Origin: an uncultured Ruminococcus sp.
GTDB taxonomy: Bacteria; Bacillota; Clostridia; Lachnospirales; Lachnospiraceae
Length of the DNA: 38,472 bases
Reading direction: 5' to 3'
NCBI GenBank assembly: GCA_900541505.1
Contig: UQKK01000031.1
Location: 1 to 38,472 of the forward strand
The stretch's first letter is position 1, and each line of letters opens with the position of its first letter. Below, in pieces: positions 16,418-25,313 of the stretch. The notes under the pieces were generated by a model. It made no database searches. It saw only the letters and a program-made list of their open reading frames with translations, and was not told where the DNA came from. Both the position numbers and the translations under genes were made by a program.

Positions 16418-18448
16418 TTACAGCACATGTGTCCGATACTCCTCCGGGGAATAGCCGAAACGCTGCTCGAAGTCCCTTAAGAACTCCTGGAGGCTCTCGT
16501 AGCCACATTCTTTTGCCACCTCCTGGATTGTAATATCCGGGCGGGAGAGCAGGTGAAGCGCCTGTATAAAATGGCTTTCCCTCAGCGTACTGTATGGCGT
16601 ATCTATGCGGGTGGAGTCCTTGATTTCCTCCGGAAGCCTTGCCGGAATACGAATCTCTACCTCTGTACCTTCGCCGGGGGTGCTGGAATACGTAAGTCCA
16701 TAGTCGGGACCGTAGAGGACCTGCAGCCTCCGGTGGGTGTTATAGACGGCGATGTTCGTCCCTGAAGTCCGGGAAGAGTTACCGTTTCCTGTCAGGATGG
16801 AGGACAGCTTCTCCGGCGGGATTCCCACGCCATCATCGGAGATGAGGAGCACAATGGTATTGTTTTCCATCCACCCGGTGAGCACGATGGTTCCCTGCTT
16901 ATCTTCCTTTTCCAGGATTCCGTGCAGGATACTGTTCTCTACCACAGGCTGGAAGGTCAGCTTGGGAATGGTGTATTCCATGAGGACATCCGGGATATCG
17001 ATGAGGAAGTCGATGGTATCGTGGAAACGCATATTCTGGAGCTGAACATAGATGGACACATGTTCCAGCTCGTCCGCTATGGTGCTCAGGCTCTTTTTGC
17101 GGCTGAGTGTCAGCTTGTAGAAACGGGAGAGCTTCTGGATGGCGGTGGTAACTTCGCTGACCCTGCCCTGCTGGGAGAGCCAGTTAATCATATCCATGGT
17201 ATTATACAGGAAATGCGGGTTTATCTGGGACTGCAGGGAATTAAACTCCGCCACCCGCAAATCCTCCGCCGCCTGTGCCTGTCGGTCCATGAGCTGATTG
17301 ATGACACGGGACATATAGTTATAAGTGTCAATGAGGTCTCCAATCTCATCCTGCGTCTCCGGTTCAGGCAGCGCCACAGGAGGACCGATTCTGGAGAGTG
17401 CCATCTGATTGATGACAAGGGAGAGTCGGTTGGTGATGGAATGGGAGAGCAGGGTGGCAATCAGAAAAGCAGCGATGATACAGGCGGCATATATTAAAAT
17501 AAAGCCCAGTATCAACAGAATACTTTTCTGAATCAGCGGTGTGGAGGGCATGGCAACGACCATGTACCAGTCCGTGTTTTTAATCCTGTAAAATCCGGCG
17601 TACACTTCCTCACCCAGTACATTTTTTGTGATGAAATTGTTGGAAGACATAAAGGAATCTTCCACCACATCATAATCAAAGTGATAGATGGAGGAGAGGG
17701 AACTGTTGGAGGAGGCAACAAGGCTGTCCCTGGCATTGATGATATACGCCACGTTATTATCTGAGTTCAGATTGTTCTTCAAAAGTTCGGTCAGATGTTC
17801 ATTGGAAAAATAGATTGCCAGATAACAGGAAGTAATCTTTCCCTCATACATCATCGTGGACTCCGATATATATGCCATGTTCCCGTATTCTGAAATTTCA
17901 TGGGGACTTAAATAAAAAGAGGGGCAGAAAAGGGAAGAGGTGGCAGGTGAACCTTCAAAAATTCCGTACCAGTAAGTCCCTTTTGCGTTATCTAAAGGCA
18001 AGAGTGCAGGATATGGCGTGTCCCCGGCAACGATGGATTCATTCCTGGGGATATCCAGATAGAAGCGGACATCTGTAATCAAGCTGGAAGATTTAAGCTG
18101 CTCCACCGTAGTATTAAAATTCTGCACTGCCGATGCGGAGAGGGTATCTTCCAGAGAGTCGGAAGTGTAGGAGCCTGTGATGATACGGTAAAATTCCAAA
18201 TCAGTGATGGAGCGATGGACCTCGAGTATCTCATTGACAGTTTCCTCGATGAGAGGGGCGGTCTGAATAGAGGCGGACTGCTCCTTGCGGATGGTGTCGG
18301 AGACAATCATGCCATACATACTGGTATAAAAGAAAATGCCCAGTACCAGCATGGGAAGGACAACCAGCACAAGATGGGTGATTGTCAGTTTTGACTGCAG
18401 ATGCAGATTTCTGTAAAATTTAACAAATGACCGTCGTATTGTTTTCAT
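16418..18448 (-). CDS. Sensor histidine kinase (YesM type) with a C-terminal AraC-type HTH
   Basis: 676 residues. TM1 (about 22-41), an extracytoplasmic sensor region (about 45-308), TM2 (about 309-333) and HAMP (about 335-390) are followed by a His-kinase domain: QINPHFLYNTMDM with phospho-acceptor His412, the N-box VVENSILHG (Asn505) and the G-box DDGVGIP (about 538-544). After the ATPase core (GEGTEVEIRI, about 600), the chain continues. Residues about 627-676 match the second helix-turn-helix of AraC proteins: ITIQEVAKECGYESLQEF and RFGYSPEEYR. Only one of the usual two HTH units is present. The start ATGA overlaps the response regulator stop codon, so the two are cotranslated. The fusion is one uninterrupted frame, not a frameshift join. 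Confidence 0.88.
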   Translation of the reverse strand: MKTIRRSFVKFYRNLHLQSKLTITHLVLVVLPMLVLGIFFYTSMYGMIVSDTIRKEQSASIQTAPLIEETVNEILEVHRSITDLEFYRIITGSYTSDSLEDTLSASAVQNFNTTVEQLKSSSLITDVRFYLDIPRNESIVAGDTPYPALLPLDNAKGTYWYGIFEGSPATSSLFCPSFYLSPHEISEYGNMAYISESTMMYEGKITSCYLAIYFSNEHLTELLKNNLNSDNNVAYIINARDSLVASSNSSLSSIYHFDYDVVEDSFMSSNNFITKNVLGEEVYAGFYRIKNTDWYMVVAMPSTPLIQKSILLILGFILIYAACIIAAFLIATLLSHSITNRLSLVINQMALSRIGPPVALPEPETQDEIGDLIDTYNYMSRVINQLMDRQAQAAEDLRVAEFNSLQSQINPHFLYNTMDMINWLSQQGRVSEVTTAIQKLSRFYKLTLSRKKSLSTIADELEHVSIYVQLQNMRFHDTIDFLIDIPDVLMEYTIPKLTFQPVVENSILHGILEKEDKQGTIVLTGWMENNTIVLLISDDGVGIPPEKLSSILTGNGNSSRTSGTNIAVYNTHRRLQVLYGPDYGLTYSSTPGEGTEVEIRIPARLPEEIKDSTRIDTPYSTLRESHFIQALHLLSRPDITIQEVAKECGYESLQEFLRDFEQRFGYSPEEYRTHVL

Positions 18449-20022
18449 CCGAGTATTTTCTCCCTGTATTTAGAAGGCGATAATCCTGTAAATTTTTTAA
18501 AACTTTTACTGAAATAGTTCCCGTTGCTGTAGCCGACTTTAGAGGAAATGTCAGCAATCTGGTAGCGTGCATCGCCCAAAAGCTGTTTTGCCTTTTCCAT
18601 GCGGTATTCCGTGAGATACTGATTGAGCGTCTGCCCGGTTTGGGTCTTAAAGTAGGTGCAGACATAGGAGGCGGACAAAAATACATGGTCTCCAATCTGC
18701 TTAATGGAAAGGTTTTCCTCCGAGTAGTGTTTGGCGATATAGTCTTTGATGAGGAAGATGGTGGAGTCCTCGGGCGTGTAGGTGTTGACAGAATGAAAAT
18801 AATCTGCCACCTTCTCCGAGAGATTCTGCTGCAGCTCCTGGTAAGAAAAGCAGTTTTCCAGATAGGCGAGGAGGCTTTGTTCCGAGCTGGAAGACCCATA
18901 TATGGGAGCCAGTTTCATCTTCTGGCAGCAGTCGTTGAGTGTCATAAACAGTTTGTAATATATATCCTTCACCTGATTTGGCAGAAGGGTGAGATTCTCA
19001 TGGTAAGTTCTATAAAGCTCTTCCAACAGGGAAGTACACATCTCTTCATCGTTGGCGAGAAGTGCTTCTGAAAATCTCTGCACAGATTCAGAGGATAGTG
19101 AGTCAGAGCTCTTGCCGGATGAAGGAAAGTCCGGGAGGTCTCCCTTTGATGGTTTTAAGATGGAACCCGGAGCAAAGAAAAAGCAGCTCTGCAGTGTAAT
19201 GACAGCGCTGGTATAGGAATGGTAGACCTTGGAAATCCCTGTAACGGTCTCGCCTCTTCCTATATAGAAGTCACCGAGACCTGTGAATTTTTCCTGCATA
19301 TAATTCTCTGCAGCGGTAAAAGCTGTGGAGGAGGGAAGCGCTTCTCCCATGATGTGGAAGACGTGATGTACTCCATGCAGTCTGATGTAGAAGACAGACA
19401 GGTGATAGTGAAGGAGAAAATCTTCCAAATCCTCTCTGAGTTCTTTTAACACGGATGAGCCGATATCCGAAGACTTGGTCTTCACGATATAAGTAGTAAA
19501 ACTACAGCCGGGTTTCAGGCGCAGAGAAAGTTCTTCTGTGAGAGAAAGGATTTCCGCTTCGTTATCCCGGTAAGGGCGGGTCAGCAAAAAAGCGAGCTGG
19601 GAGAAGTTCTCCAGAGAGTAGAGGGCTTCGTTCTGTCTTGTGCGCAGCTTTTCCTGGCGCTGAGCGCATGCCTCCATCACCGCTTCTTTAATCTCCTCCG
19701 GATTCAGCGGTTTCTCTACATAATTAATAGCCTTTAACTTGATGGCAGCTTTTAAATATTCTTTGTCCGAATAACCGCTCATAAAGATTAAGCTCGTATC
19801 GGGCAGAATCTTTTCCAGCTGTTCTGCCATCTCGATTCCCGTCAGGCGGGGCATGCGGATGTCAGACAGGATGATATCAGGCTTCTCAGATTCTGCAATC
19901 TTTAAAGCCTTCAAACCGTCATCTGCCTGAAAAATCTCTCTTACACCCAGAGCTGCCCAGTCTATGGAGGCGATAAGACCTTCTCTTGTCAGTTCCTCAT
20001 CATCTGCAATCAGTAATTTCAT
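18445..20022 (-). CDS. YesN-type response regulator with AraC DNA-binding domain
   Basis: 525 residues. The receiver domain (1-about 120) has acidic Asp7-Asp8, phospho-acceptor Asp54 (ILSDIRMPR) and Lys104 (YVEKP). A central region (about 130-400) of poorly conserved sequence follows, as in other YesN proteins. The C-terminal AraC double helix-turn-helix (about 425-525) includes LSIKQIGDHVFLSASYVCTY and YQIADISSKVGYSNGNYFSK with FTGLSPSKYRE. The frame opens 26 codons earlier, but ATG 20022 begins the canonical MKLLIADDEE and has AGGAG upstream. It is the first gene of a two-gene operon with the sensor kinase, and is divergent from the sugar transporter operon it most likely activates. Confidence 0.92.
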   Translation of the reverse strand: MKLLIADDEELTREGLIASIDWAALGVREIFQADDGLKALKIAESEKPDIILSDIRMPRLTGIEMAEQLEKILPDTSLIFMSGYSDKEYLKAAIKLKAINYVEKPLNPEEIKEAVMEACAQRQEKLRTRQNEALYSLENFSQLAFLLTRPYRDNEAEILSLTEELSLRLKPGCSFTTYIVKTKSSDIGSSVLKELREDLEDFLLHYHLSVFYIRLHGVHHVFHIMGEALPSSTAFTAAENYMQEKFTGLGDFYIGRGETVTGISKVYHSYTSAVITLQSCFFFAPGSILKPSKGDLPDFPSSGKSSDSLSSESVQRFSEALLANDEEMCTSLLEELYRTYHENLTLLPNQVKDIYYKLFMTLNDCCQKMKLAPIYGSSSSEQSLLAYLENCFSYQELQQNLSEKVADYFHSVNTYTPEDSTIFLIKDYIAKHYSEENLSIKQIGDHVFLSASYVCTYFKTQTGQTLNQYLTEYRMEKAKQLLGDARYQIADISSKVGYSNGNYFSKSFKKFTGLSPSKYREKILG

Positions 20023-20100
20023 ATACTCTTCTCCTATAACGAATCCACACTCTTTTTTACATTCTAGCAAAAATGCGACAAAATGCAACATGAAAATCAA

Positions 20101-20128
20101 TTCATGGAACGTTCATAGAAAGTTCAAA
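20101..20128 (+). repeat. Three direct repeats, 11-bp period, probable regulator site
   Basis: TTCAT/TTCAA units recur at 20101, 20112 and 20123, and the full GTTCA occurs at 20111-20115 and 20122-20126. The 11-bp period places them on one face of the helix. They lie between the divergent response-regulator and transporter operons. AraC-type regulators bind direct repeats, so these are the natural site. A weak TTGCCA (20154-20159) with TAATGC at 17 bp follows as a possible, activator-dependent transporter promoter. Confidence 0.5.
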
Positions 20129-20218
20129 ATAAATTACCCGGAATCGAAATATTTTGCCATTTTATAAAAATTTTACTAATGCTAATATGAGTACATAAAC
20201 AAAAGGGAGGAGAAAACC

Positions 20219-21709
20219 GTGTCTGATTATATTTTGGAATTAAAAGGTATCACGAAAATATTTCCAGGCGTGAAAGCGTTAAATAATGTGCAATTCCAGC
20301 TCAAACCAGGTGAAGTCCATGCGCTGATGGGCGAGAATGGTGCGGGAAAGTCTACGTTTATTAAGGTTATCACCGGTGTACATAAAGCAGAAGAAGGCGA
20401 GATGTTCCTGGAGGGGAAGAAAGTGGACTTTAAAGGTCCGAAGGACGCGCAGGCAGCAGGTATCGCTGCGGTGTACCAGCACCCCACATCTTATCCGGAT
20501 TTGACTGTTGCGGAGAACATCTTCATGGGGCATGAGGTCATCAAGACCGGGATGATTCAGTGGAGAGAGATGAATAAGAGAGCTGCCGAGCTGCTCGCGC
20601 AGTTGGATGCAGAGTTCAAGCCCACAGATGAGATGGGCGCGTTGAGTGTGGCGCACCAGCAGATGGTGGAAATCGCAAAGGCACTTTCCATGAACGCGAA
20701 GATTATCATTCTGGATGAGCCTACGGCGGCGCTGACGAAAAATGAGTCTGAGAAGCTTTACAAGATTGTAGATAAATTAAAAGAAGAAGGCGTGTCCATC
20801 ATCTTCATTTCCCACAGATTTGAGGATATGTACCGTCTGGCGGACAGAGTTACCGTATTTCGAGATTCCCAGTACATTGGAACCTATGATGTAGATGGAA
20901 TTACCAATGCGGACTTGATTAAAGCCATGGTAGGGCGTGAAATCAGCGACCTGTTCCCGAAGCCGGATGTACAGATTGGCGCGGAGGTGCTCCGTGTGGA
21001 GGGCATGTCCAGAACCGGATTCTACAAAAATGTATCATTCAATGTCCATGCAGGAGAGATTGTAGGACTGACAGGTCTGGTAGGCGCGGGACGTACCGAA
21101 GTTGTAGAGAGCGTCTGTGGAATCACCAAGCCGGACAGCGGAAAAGTATTCCTGGAAGGCAAGCAGGTACATATCAGGAAACCGGCTGACGCCATGAAGA
21201 AGGGAATCATCCTTCTCCCGGAGGACCGTCAGAAAGAAGGCTTAATCTTAAGCTGGGGACTGGGACAGAATGTAACGCTCCCCACAATGGGCAAATACGC
21301 GAAAGCAGGATTTAATGATAATAAGAAGGAACGCGATATCGCGAAAAAGCTTCTGGAGGAAGTGGATACCAAGGCAGTCACAATTTTTGACCCGGCATCC
21401 TCTCTTTCCGGTGGTAACCAGCAGAAGGTCGTGGTAGCGAAAGCGCTTGGTCAGGAGATGAAGGTCGTTATCATGGATGAGCCGACAAAGGGTGTCGATG
21501 TCGGTGCAAAAGCAGAAATCTACCAGATTATGGGTGATTTGGCTAAGCAGGGATACGGCATTGTGCTCATTTCTTCTGAAATGCCGGAAATTCTCGGCAT
21601 GAGCGACAGAATCGTTGTGATGTGTAATGGTAAAGTAACTGGCGAACTGAACAGAGATGAGGCATCTCAGGAAGGAATCCTTGAGCTCGCAATGGAAAAA
21701 TCAAAGTAA
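20219..21709 (+). CDS. Sugar ABC transporter ATPase, two fused nucleotide-binding domains (RbsA/RhaT type)
   Basis: 496 residues of the CUT2-class importer ATPase. Domain 1 has a standard Walker A, GENGAGKS (38-45), and Walker B with IIILDEPTAAL (about 160-170). Domain 2 has a degenerate Walker A (GLVGAGRTE) and a full signature SGGNQQKVVVAKAL with DEPTKGVD. The asymmetry between the two sites is normal for RbsA/XylG/AraG/RhaT proteins. A GTG start follows GGGAGG. It is the first gene of a transporter operon with two permeases, a lipoprotein and a mutarotase. It energises uptake of the sugar bound by the lipoprotein. Regulation probably runs through the divergent YesM/YesN pair. Confidence 0.93.
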   Translation: MSDYILELKGITKIFPGVKALNNVQFQLKPGEVHALMGENGAGKSTFIKVITGVHKAEEGEMFLEGKKVDFKGPKDAQAAGIAAVYQHPTSYPDLTVAENIFMGHEVIKTGMIQWREMNKRAAELLAQLDAEFKPTDEMGALSVAHQQMVEIAKALSMNAKIIILDEPTAALTKNESEKLYKIVDKLKEEGVSIIFISHRFEDMYRLADRVTVFRDSQYIGTYDVDGITNADLIKAMVGREISDLFPKPDVQIGAEVLRVEGMSRTGFYKNVSFNVHAGEIVGLTGLVGAGRTEVVESVCGITKPDSGKVFLEGKQVHIRKPADAMKKGIILLPEDRQKEGLILSWGLGQNVTLPTMGKYAKAGFNDNKKERDIAKKLLEEVDTKAVTIFDPASSLSGGNQQKVVVAKALGQEMKVVIMDEPTKGVDVGAKAEIYQIMGDLAKQGYGIVLISSEMPEILGMSDRIVVMCNGKVTGELNRDEASQEGILELAMEKSK

Positions 21710-21725
21710 GGAGGAAAAGGGAAAG

Positions 21726-22718
21726 ATGAAAGAAAATAAATCTATTTTGAAAAAAATCACAGGTTCCCGTGAAGCCAGCCTTTTGATTGTCCTGATTGTT
21801 CTTTGCGTGGCAATTACCATCAAGAGCCCTTCGTTCATGACATTCAAATCCATCACGGATATGCTGAAGAATAACGTGGTAATCATGATTATGGCACTGG
21901 GTATGCTGGGGGTTCTGCTGGTGGGCGGAATCGATATTTCCGTAGCGTCTGTGCTCGGTTTTACAGGTATGATTGTAGGTATGCTGATGAAATATGAGGT
22001 AGTGACAAGCACCCCGCTTCTCTTCCTTATCTCCATTGGAATCGGGCTTGCCTGCGGATGTGTGACAGGATTGATTATCGCTTATGGAAAGGTTCTGCCG
22101 ATTATTGCCACGATGGGATTTATGTACATATACAGAGGTCTTGCTTATGTTATCAGCAACAGTGAATGGGCGAGCGCGGAAAACCTGGGAACATTCAAAG
22201 ATTTTGCGCTTGGAAAGGTAGCAGGGCTCAACAATGTTATCTGGGTGATGATAATCATTTACGTTATTTTCTTCATTGTCATGAAATGGACAAAAGTAGG
22301 AAGAAAAGTATACGCGGTTGGAAGTAACAGAGAAGCGGCCGCAATATCCGGTATCAACACAAAGAGAATCGATGTTATGGTATATGCGGTGATGGGCACA
22401 CTCTCCGGATTGTGCGGAGCGCTGGCAGTTTCCATCTATGCTTCCGCGCAGCCGAACATGCTGTACGGTAAAGAGATGGATGTCATCGCAGCCTGCGTTA
22501 TCGGCGGCGTGAGCATGTCAGGAGGACGCGGAAGCGTTCTGGGAGCATTTTTCGGTTCCCTGATTCTGGCAATCATCGCAAAGGCTCTTCCGCTCGTAGG
22601 AATTGAATCCATTGCGCAGAATACAGTAAAAGGTTTCATTATCATGGCAGTTATCATTCTGAATGTGCTGGCACAGAGAGCAATGGACAGAAGCAATCTG
22701 AAAGGAAGGGAGATGTAA
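21726..22718 (+). CDS. Sugar ABC transporter permease 1 (BPD_transp_2 family)
   Basis: 330 residues with about 8-10 membrane helices, of the ribose/rhamnose-type inner-membrane permease family. Family segments include LLVGGIDISVASVLGF (about 77-92), the YAVGSNREAAAISGIN loop and IGGVSMSGGRGSVLGAFFGS near the C-terminus. These cytoplasmic loops contact the ATPase. The ATG follows AAGGAGG and AGGGAAAG. The frame extends upstream into the ATPase gene, but that part has no start signal. The two separate, non-identical permeases in the operon match the RhaP/RhaQ or LsrC/LsrD heterodimer layout, not the single-permease Rbs layout. Confidence 0.9.
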   Translation: MKENKSILKKITGSREASLLIVLIVLCVAITIKSPSFMTFKSITDMLKNNVVIMIMALGMLGVLLVGGIDISVASVLGFTGMIVGMLMKYEVVTSTPLLFLISIGIGLACGCVTGLIIAYGKVLPIIATMGFMYIYRGLAYVISNSEWASAENLGTFKDFALGKVAGLNNVIWVMIIIYVIFFIVMKWTKVGRKVYAVGSNREAAAISGINTKRIDVMVYAVMGTLSGLCGALAVSIYASAQPNMLYGKEMDVIAACVIGGVSMSGGRGSVLGAFFGSLILAIIAKALPLVGIESIAQNTVKGFIIMAVIILNVLAQRAMDRSNLKGREM

Positions 22719-22720
22719 TC

Positions 22721-23731
22721 ATGGCAGGGAAATCCGGTAGAAGTATTTCAAATGTACCAGAGAAAGCGATTCGCAAGAATATCGTGAGCTGGGAAGGTAT
22801 GTTGGTTGTTGTATTTATCCTGATGGTGATTTTTTGCAGGTCTATTTCTCCGAACTTTCATGTAGAAAATGTGTTGAGAGAAATGCCGAAATATCTGGCG
22901 GAGGCATTCATCATGCTCCCCATGGCATATGTATTGATTCTCGGAGAGATTGATATCTCCGTAGGCGCTACGGTGTGTCTGTCCGCGACGATGACATGTA
23001 TGGCATGCAATAAGGAGCTGCCGTTTATCGCAGTTGTGCTCGTGTGTCTCTTAGTCGGGACAGTCTGCGGGCTCATCAACGGACTGGTGCTCACGAACTT
23101 CACAGAGCTGCCACCGATGATTGTGACTCTGGCGACACAGATTATCTTCCGTGGAATCGCGGAGATTTCTCTGGGAAGCGGCGGTTCAATTTCTTTGACA
23201 AATACGGACGGGTTCCGCATGATAGCAGGAAAGGTTGGGATGGTTCCCTACATCTTCTTCCTGGTAGTGATTTTGGCAGTGATATTCGCGGTGATTCTCG
23301 CGAAGACGACATTTGGAAGAAGTGTCTATGCCATCGGTTCTAACAGACTGGCAGCGTACTATGCGGGAATCCCGGTACAGAGAGTGCGTTTGATAATCTA
23401 CACAGTACTTGGATTTATGTCCGGTTTGGCAGCATTATTCCTCACCTCCGTTTTGTACGGCGCAAACACGACAACCGGTAACGGATTTGAGATGGATGCG
23501 ATTGCCATGGCAGTATTCGGCGGTATCTCCACAGCAGGTGGAAAAGGACGTCTGGCAGGCGGAATCATCTCCGCGTTTGTCATCATCCTTCTGAGAATCG
23601 GACTTGGACAGATTAATATGAACGCACAGCTCATACTGGTTATCCTCGGTGCGCTTCTGATTCTCGCGGTTCTTCTCCCGAACATTGCAGGAGAACTGAA
23701 ATTAAAGAAAAAAACAGCATCAACAAAATAA
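22721..23731 (+). CDS. Sugar ABC transporter permease 2 (BPD_transp_2 family)
   Basis: 336 residues. It is paralogous to the upstream permease, not a copy of it. LILGEIDISVGATVCLSATM, the NGLVLTNFTELPPMIVTLAT helix region, YAIGSNRLAAYYAGIP and FGGISTAGGKGRLAGGIIS mark the family. It starts 2 bases after the previous stop with AAGGAAGGG upstream, so the two permeases are translated together. It is expected to form a heterodimer with permease 1. Confidence 0.9.
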   Translation: MAGKSGRSISNVPEKAIRKNIVSWEGMLVVVFILMVIFCRSISPNFHVENVLREMPKYLAEAFIMLPMAYVLILGEIDISVGATVCLSATMTCMACNKELPFIAVVLVCLLVGTVCGLINGLVLTNFTELPPMIVTLATQIIFRGIAEISLGSGGSISLTNTDGFRMIAGKVGMVPYIFFLVVILAVIFAVILAKTTFGRSVYAIGSNRLAAYYAGIPVQRVRLIIYTVLGFMSGLAALFLTSVLYGANTTTGNGFEMDAIAMAVFGGISTAGGKGRLAGGIISAFVIILLRIGLGQINMNAQLILVILGALLILAVLLPNIAGELKLKKKTASTK

Positions 23732-23803
23732 TGAATTATGGTACTTAGCACGAAAGGGAAGTGCTTCGTATATAAAAATTCCAGAAAGGGAGGAAACGAA
23801 ACT

Positions 23804-24859
23804 ATGAAGAAAAAATTATTAAGCGCTCTGTTGTGCACAGCAATGGTAGCAACAATGGCTGCAGGCTGCGGAAGTTCAGGCGGCTCTGACGAGGGAGGCA
23901 GCGACAGCGGTTCCGATTCCGGAAAGAAGACTTACGCAATCGTAACAAAAGCTGCAGGAAATCCGTACAATGAGAGAGAGGCAAGCGGATTCCAGGAAGT
24001 CATCGAAGCGGAAGGCGGAGAATGCATCGTAAAACATCCGGAAGCAGCTACTGCTGACGCGCAGGTTTCCGTTATCCAGTCTCTGATTTCTCAGGGCGTT
24101 GATTCTATCTGTATCGCGGCAAACGATGAGAACGCTCTGCAGGCAGCTCTGGAAGAAGCTATGGACGCTGGAATCAAGGTATCCTGCCTTGACTCTAAGG
24201 TAAACGCTGACAGCCGTATGACATTTGTTAACCAGGCTGGTACACAGGAAATCGGACAGACTCTGATGGACGCAGTTCTTGATATCACAGGCGGAGAAGG
24301 ACAGTGGGCTATCCTGTCTGCTACATCCCAGGCTGCTAACCAGAATGCTTGGATTGAAGCGATGAAAGAAGTTATGACAGATGAGAAATACTCCAAACTG
24401 GAGCTTGTAGAAGTTGCTTACGGTGATGATGAGCCGCAGAAATCTACAGACCAGACACTGGCTCTGCTTCAGAAATATCCGGATTTGAAACTTATCTGCG
24501 CTCCGACAACAGTTGGTATCAACGCAGCAGCAAAGGTTCTTCAGGACGAAGGTTCTGACGTAAAACTGACAGGTCTCGGGCTTCCCTCTGAGATGGCTGA
24601 GTACATCGGTGATGACGATGCTCACTCCTGCCCGTATATGTATCTGTGGAATCCAATCGATGTAGGTCGTCTCGGCGCTTACGCATCTATCGCACTTGTT
24701 AACGAAGATATCACAGGCGCTGAAGGTGAGACCTTCACAGCTGGAGACATGGGAGAATACACAATCACAGACGCCGGCGATGGCGGTACAGAAATCATCC
24801 TTGGCGCTCCGTTCAAATTTGACCCATCCAACATCGACGAGTGGAAAGACGTATATTAA
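23804..24859 (+). CDS. Sugar-binding lipoprotein of the ABC importer (rhamnose/autoinducer-2-like)
   Basis: 351 residues. The N-terminus is a lipoprotein signal, with a Lys-rich MKKKLLSALL, a hydrophobic stretch and lipobox MAAGC (Cys22). A Gly/Ser/Asp-rich tether (about 23-42) follows, then a periplasmic-binding-protein type-1 fold: YAIVTKAAGNPYNEREASGF, ISQGVDSICIAANDE, KVSCLDSKVN, LICAPTTVGINAAAKV and a C-terminal PFKFDPSNIDEWKDV. These resemble RhaS/LsrB-type receptors. The open frame reaches 22 codons upstream, but AGAAAGGGAGG precedes ATG 23804. It captures the sugar outside the cell for the two permeases. The rhamnose assignment rests mostly on the neighbouring mutarotase. Confidence 0.9.
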   Translation: MKKKLLSALLCTAMVATMAAGCGSSGGSDEGGSDSGSDSGKKTYAIVTKAAGNPYNEREASGFQEVIEAEGGECIVKHPEAATADAQVSVIQSLISQGVDSICIAANDENALQAALEEAMDAGIKVSCLDSKVNADSRMTFVNQAGTQEIGQTLMDAVLDITGGEGQWAILSATSQAANQNAWIEAMKEVMTDEKYSKLELVEVAYGDDEPQKSTDQTLALLQKYPDLKLICAPTTVGINAAAKVLQDEGSDVKLTGLGLPSEMAEYIGDDDAHSCPYMYLWNPIDVGRLGAYASIALVNEDITGAEGETFTAGDMGEYTITDAGDGGTEIILGAPFKFDPSNIDEWKDVY

Positions 24860-24889
24860 AATATACATAACAGACATGGTTAAAAACCA

Positions 24890-24930
24890 AAGAAAGAGCA
24901 GACCGGACTGGTCTGCTCTTTCTTAAAACA
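24890..24930 (+). terminator. Strong hairpin after the binding-protein gene
   Basis: A perfect 15-bp stem (24890-24904 with 24910-24924) with a GGACT loop, 30 bases after the stop. The T tail is short and interrupted, so read-through into the mutarotase gene is likely. Such a hairpin may also stabilise the highly expressed binding-protein mRNA. Confidence 0.7.
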
Positions 24931-24931
24931 T

Positions 24932-24968
24932 TGCCCTTTAGGGAAGAAAATGGTATCCTTAAAGGGCA
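24932..24968 (+). promoter_or_regulatory. Second hairpin in the rhaM leader
   Basis: TGCCCTTTA (24932-24940) pairs perfectly with TAAAGGGCA (24960-24968) around a 19-base loop. It lies 30 bases before the rhaM start and ends 14 bases before the ribosome site. It has no T tail. Its role is unknown. Confidence 0.45.
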
Positions 24969-24998
24969 GAAGACGAAAAATAAGGAGGTATCGTTGTT

Positions 24999-25313
24999 AT
25001 GGTAAGGAAAGGTTTTAAGATGAAACTCTATCCGGGGATGGAGGAAGAGTATGAGAAACGCCACAATGCGCTGTGGCAGGAAATGAAGGATATGATTCAT
25101 GAATACGGTGGGAAAAATTACACCATTTTCCTGGATAAAGAAACCCTGGTACTCTACGGCTACATTGAATTAGAGGACCCGGAAAAATGGGATAAGAGCG
25201 CGGATACTGCCATCAACCGTAAGTGGTGGGATTTCATGGCAGATATCATGGAGACTAATCCCGATAACAGCCCTGTCGCTGTTGATTTACATGAAGTGTT
25301 CCATCTCGACTGA
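24999..25313 (+). CDS. rhaM: L-rhamnose mutarotase
   Basis: 104 residues, exactly the YiiL/RhaM length. RhaM interconverts the alpha and beta anomers of L-rhamnose. The family lines are clear: FKMKLYPGMEEEYEKRHN, LWQEM, YTIFLDKETLVLYGYIELED, NRKWWDFMADIMETNPDNSP and a terminal LHEVFHL. TAAGGAGG precedes the ATG. It is the last gene of the transporter transcript. Its presence is the main hint that the transporter carries rhamnose or a similar 6-deoxy sugar. Neither rhamnulokinase nor an aldolase lies in the window. Confidence 0.93.
   Translation: MVRKGFKMKLYPGMEEEYEKRHNALWQEMKDMIHEYGGKNYTIFLDKETLVLYGYIELEDPEKWDKSADTAINRKWWDFMADIMETNPDNSPVAVDLHEVFHLD

Noticed and set aside
20040..20110. Catabolite control (cre) site in the divergent region
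   Set aside because: TGAAAATCAATTCA at about 20090 lacks the central CG of the cre consensus.
23876..24877. 333-codon open frame opposite the sugar-binding lipoprotein gene
   Set aside because: It is a shadow of the real gene: Cys-rich unlikely composition, no ribosome site, no domain, and the opposite strand has a clear lipoprotein.
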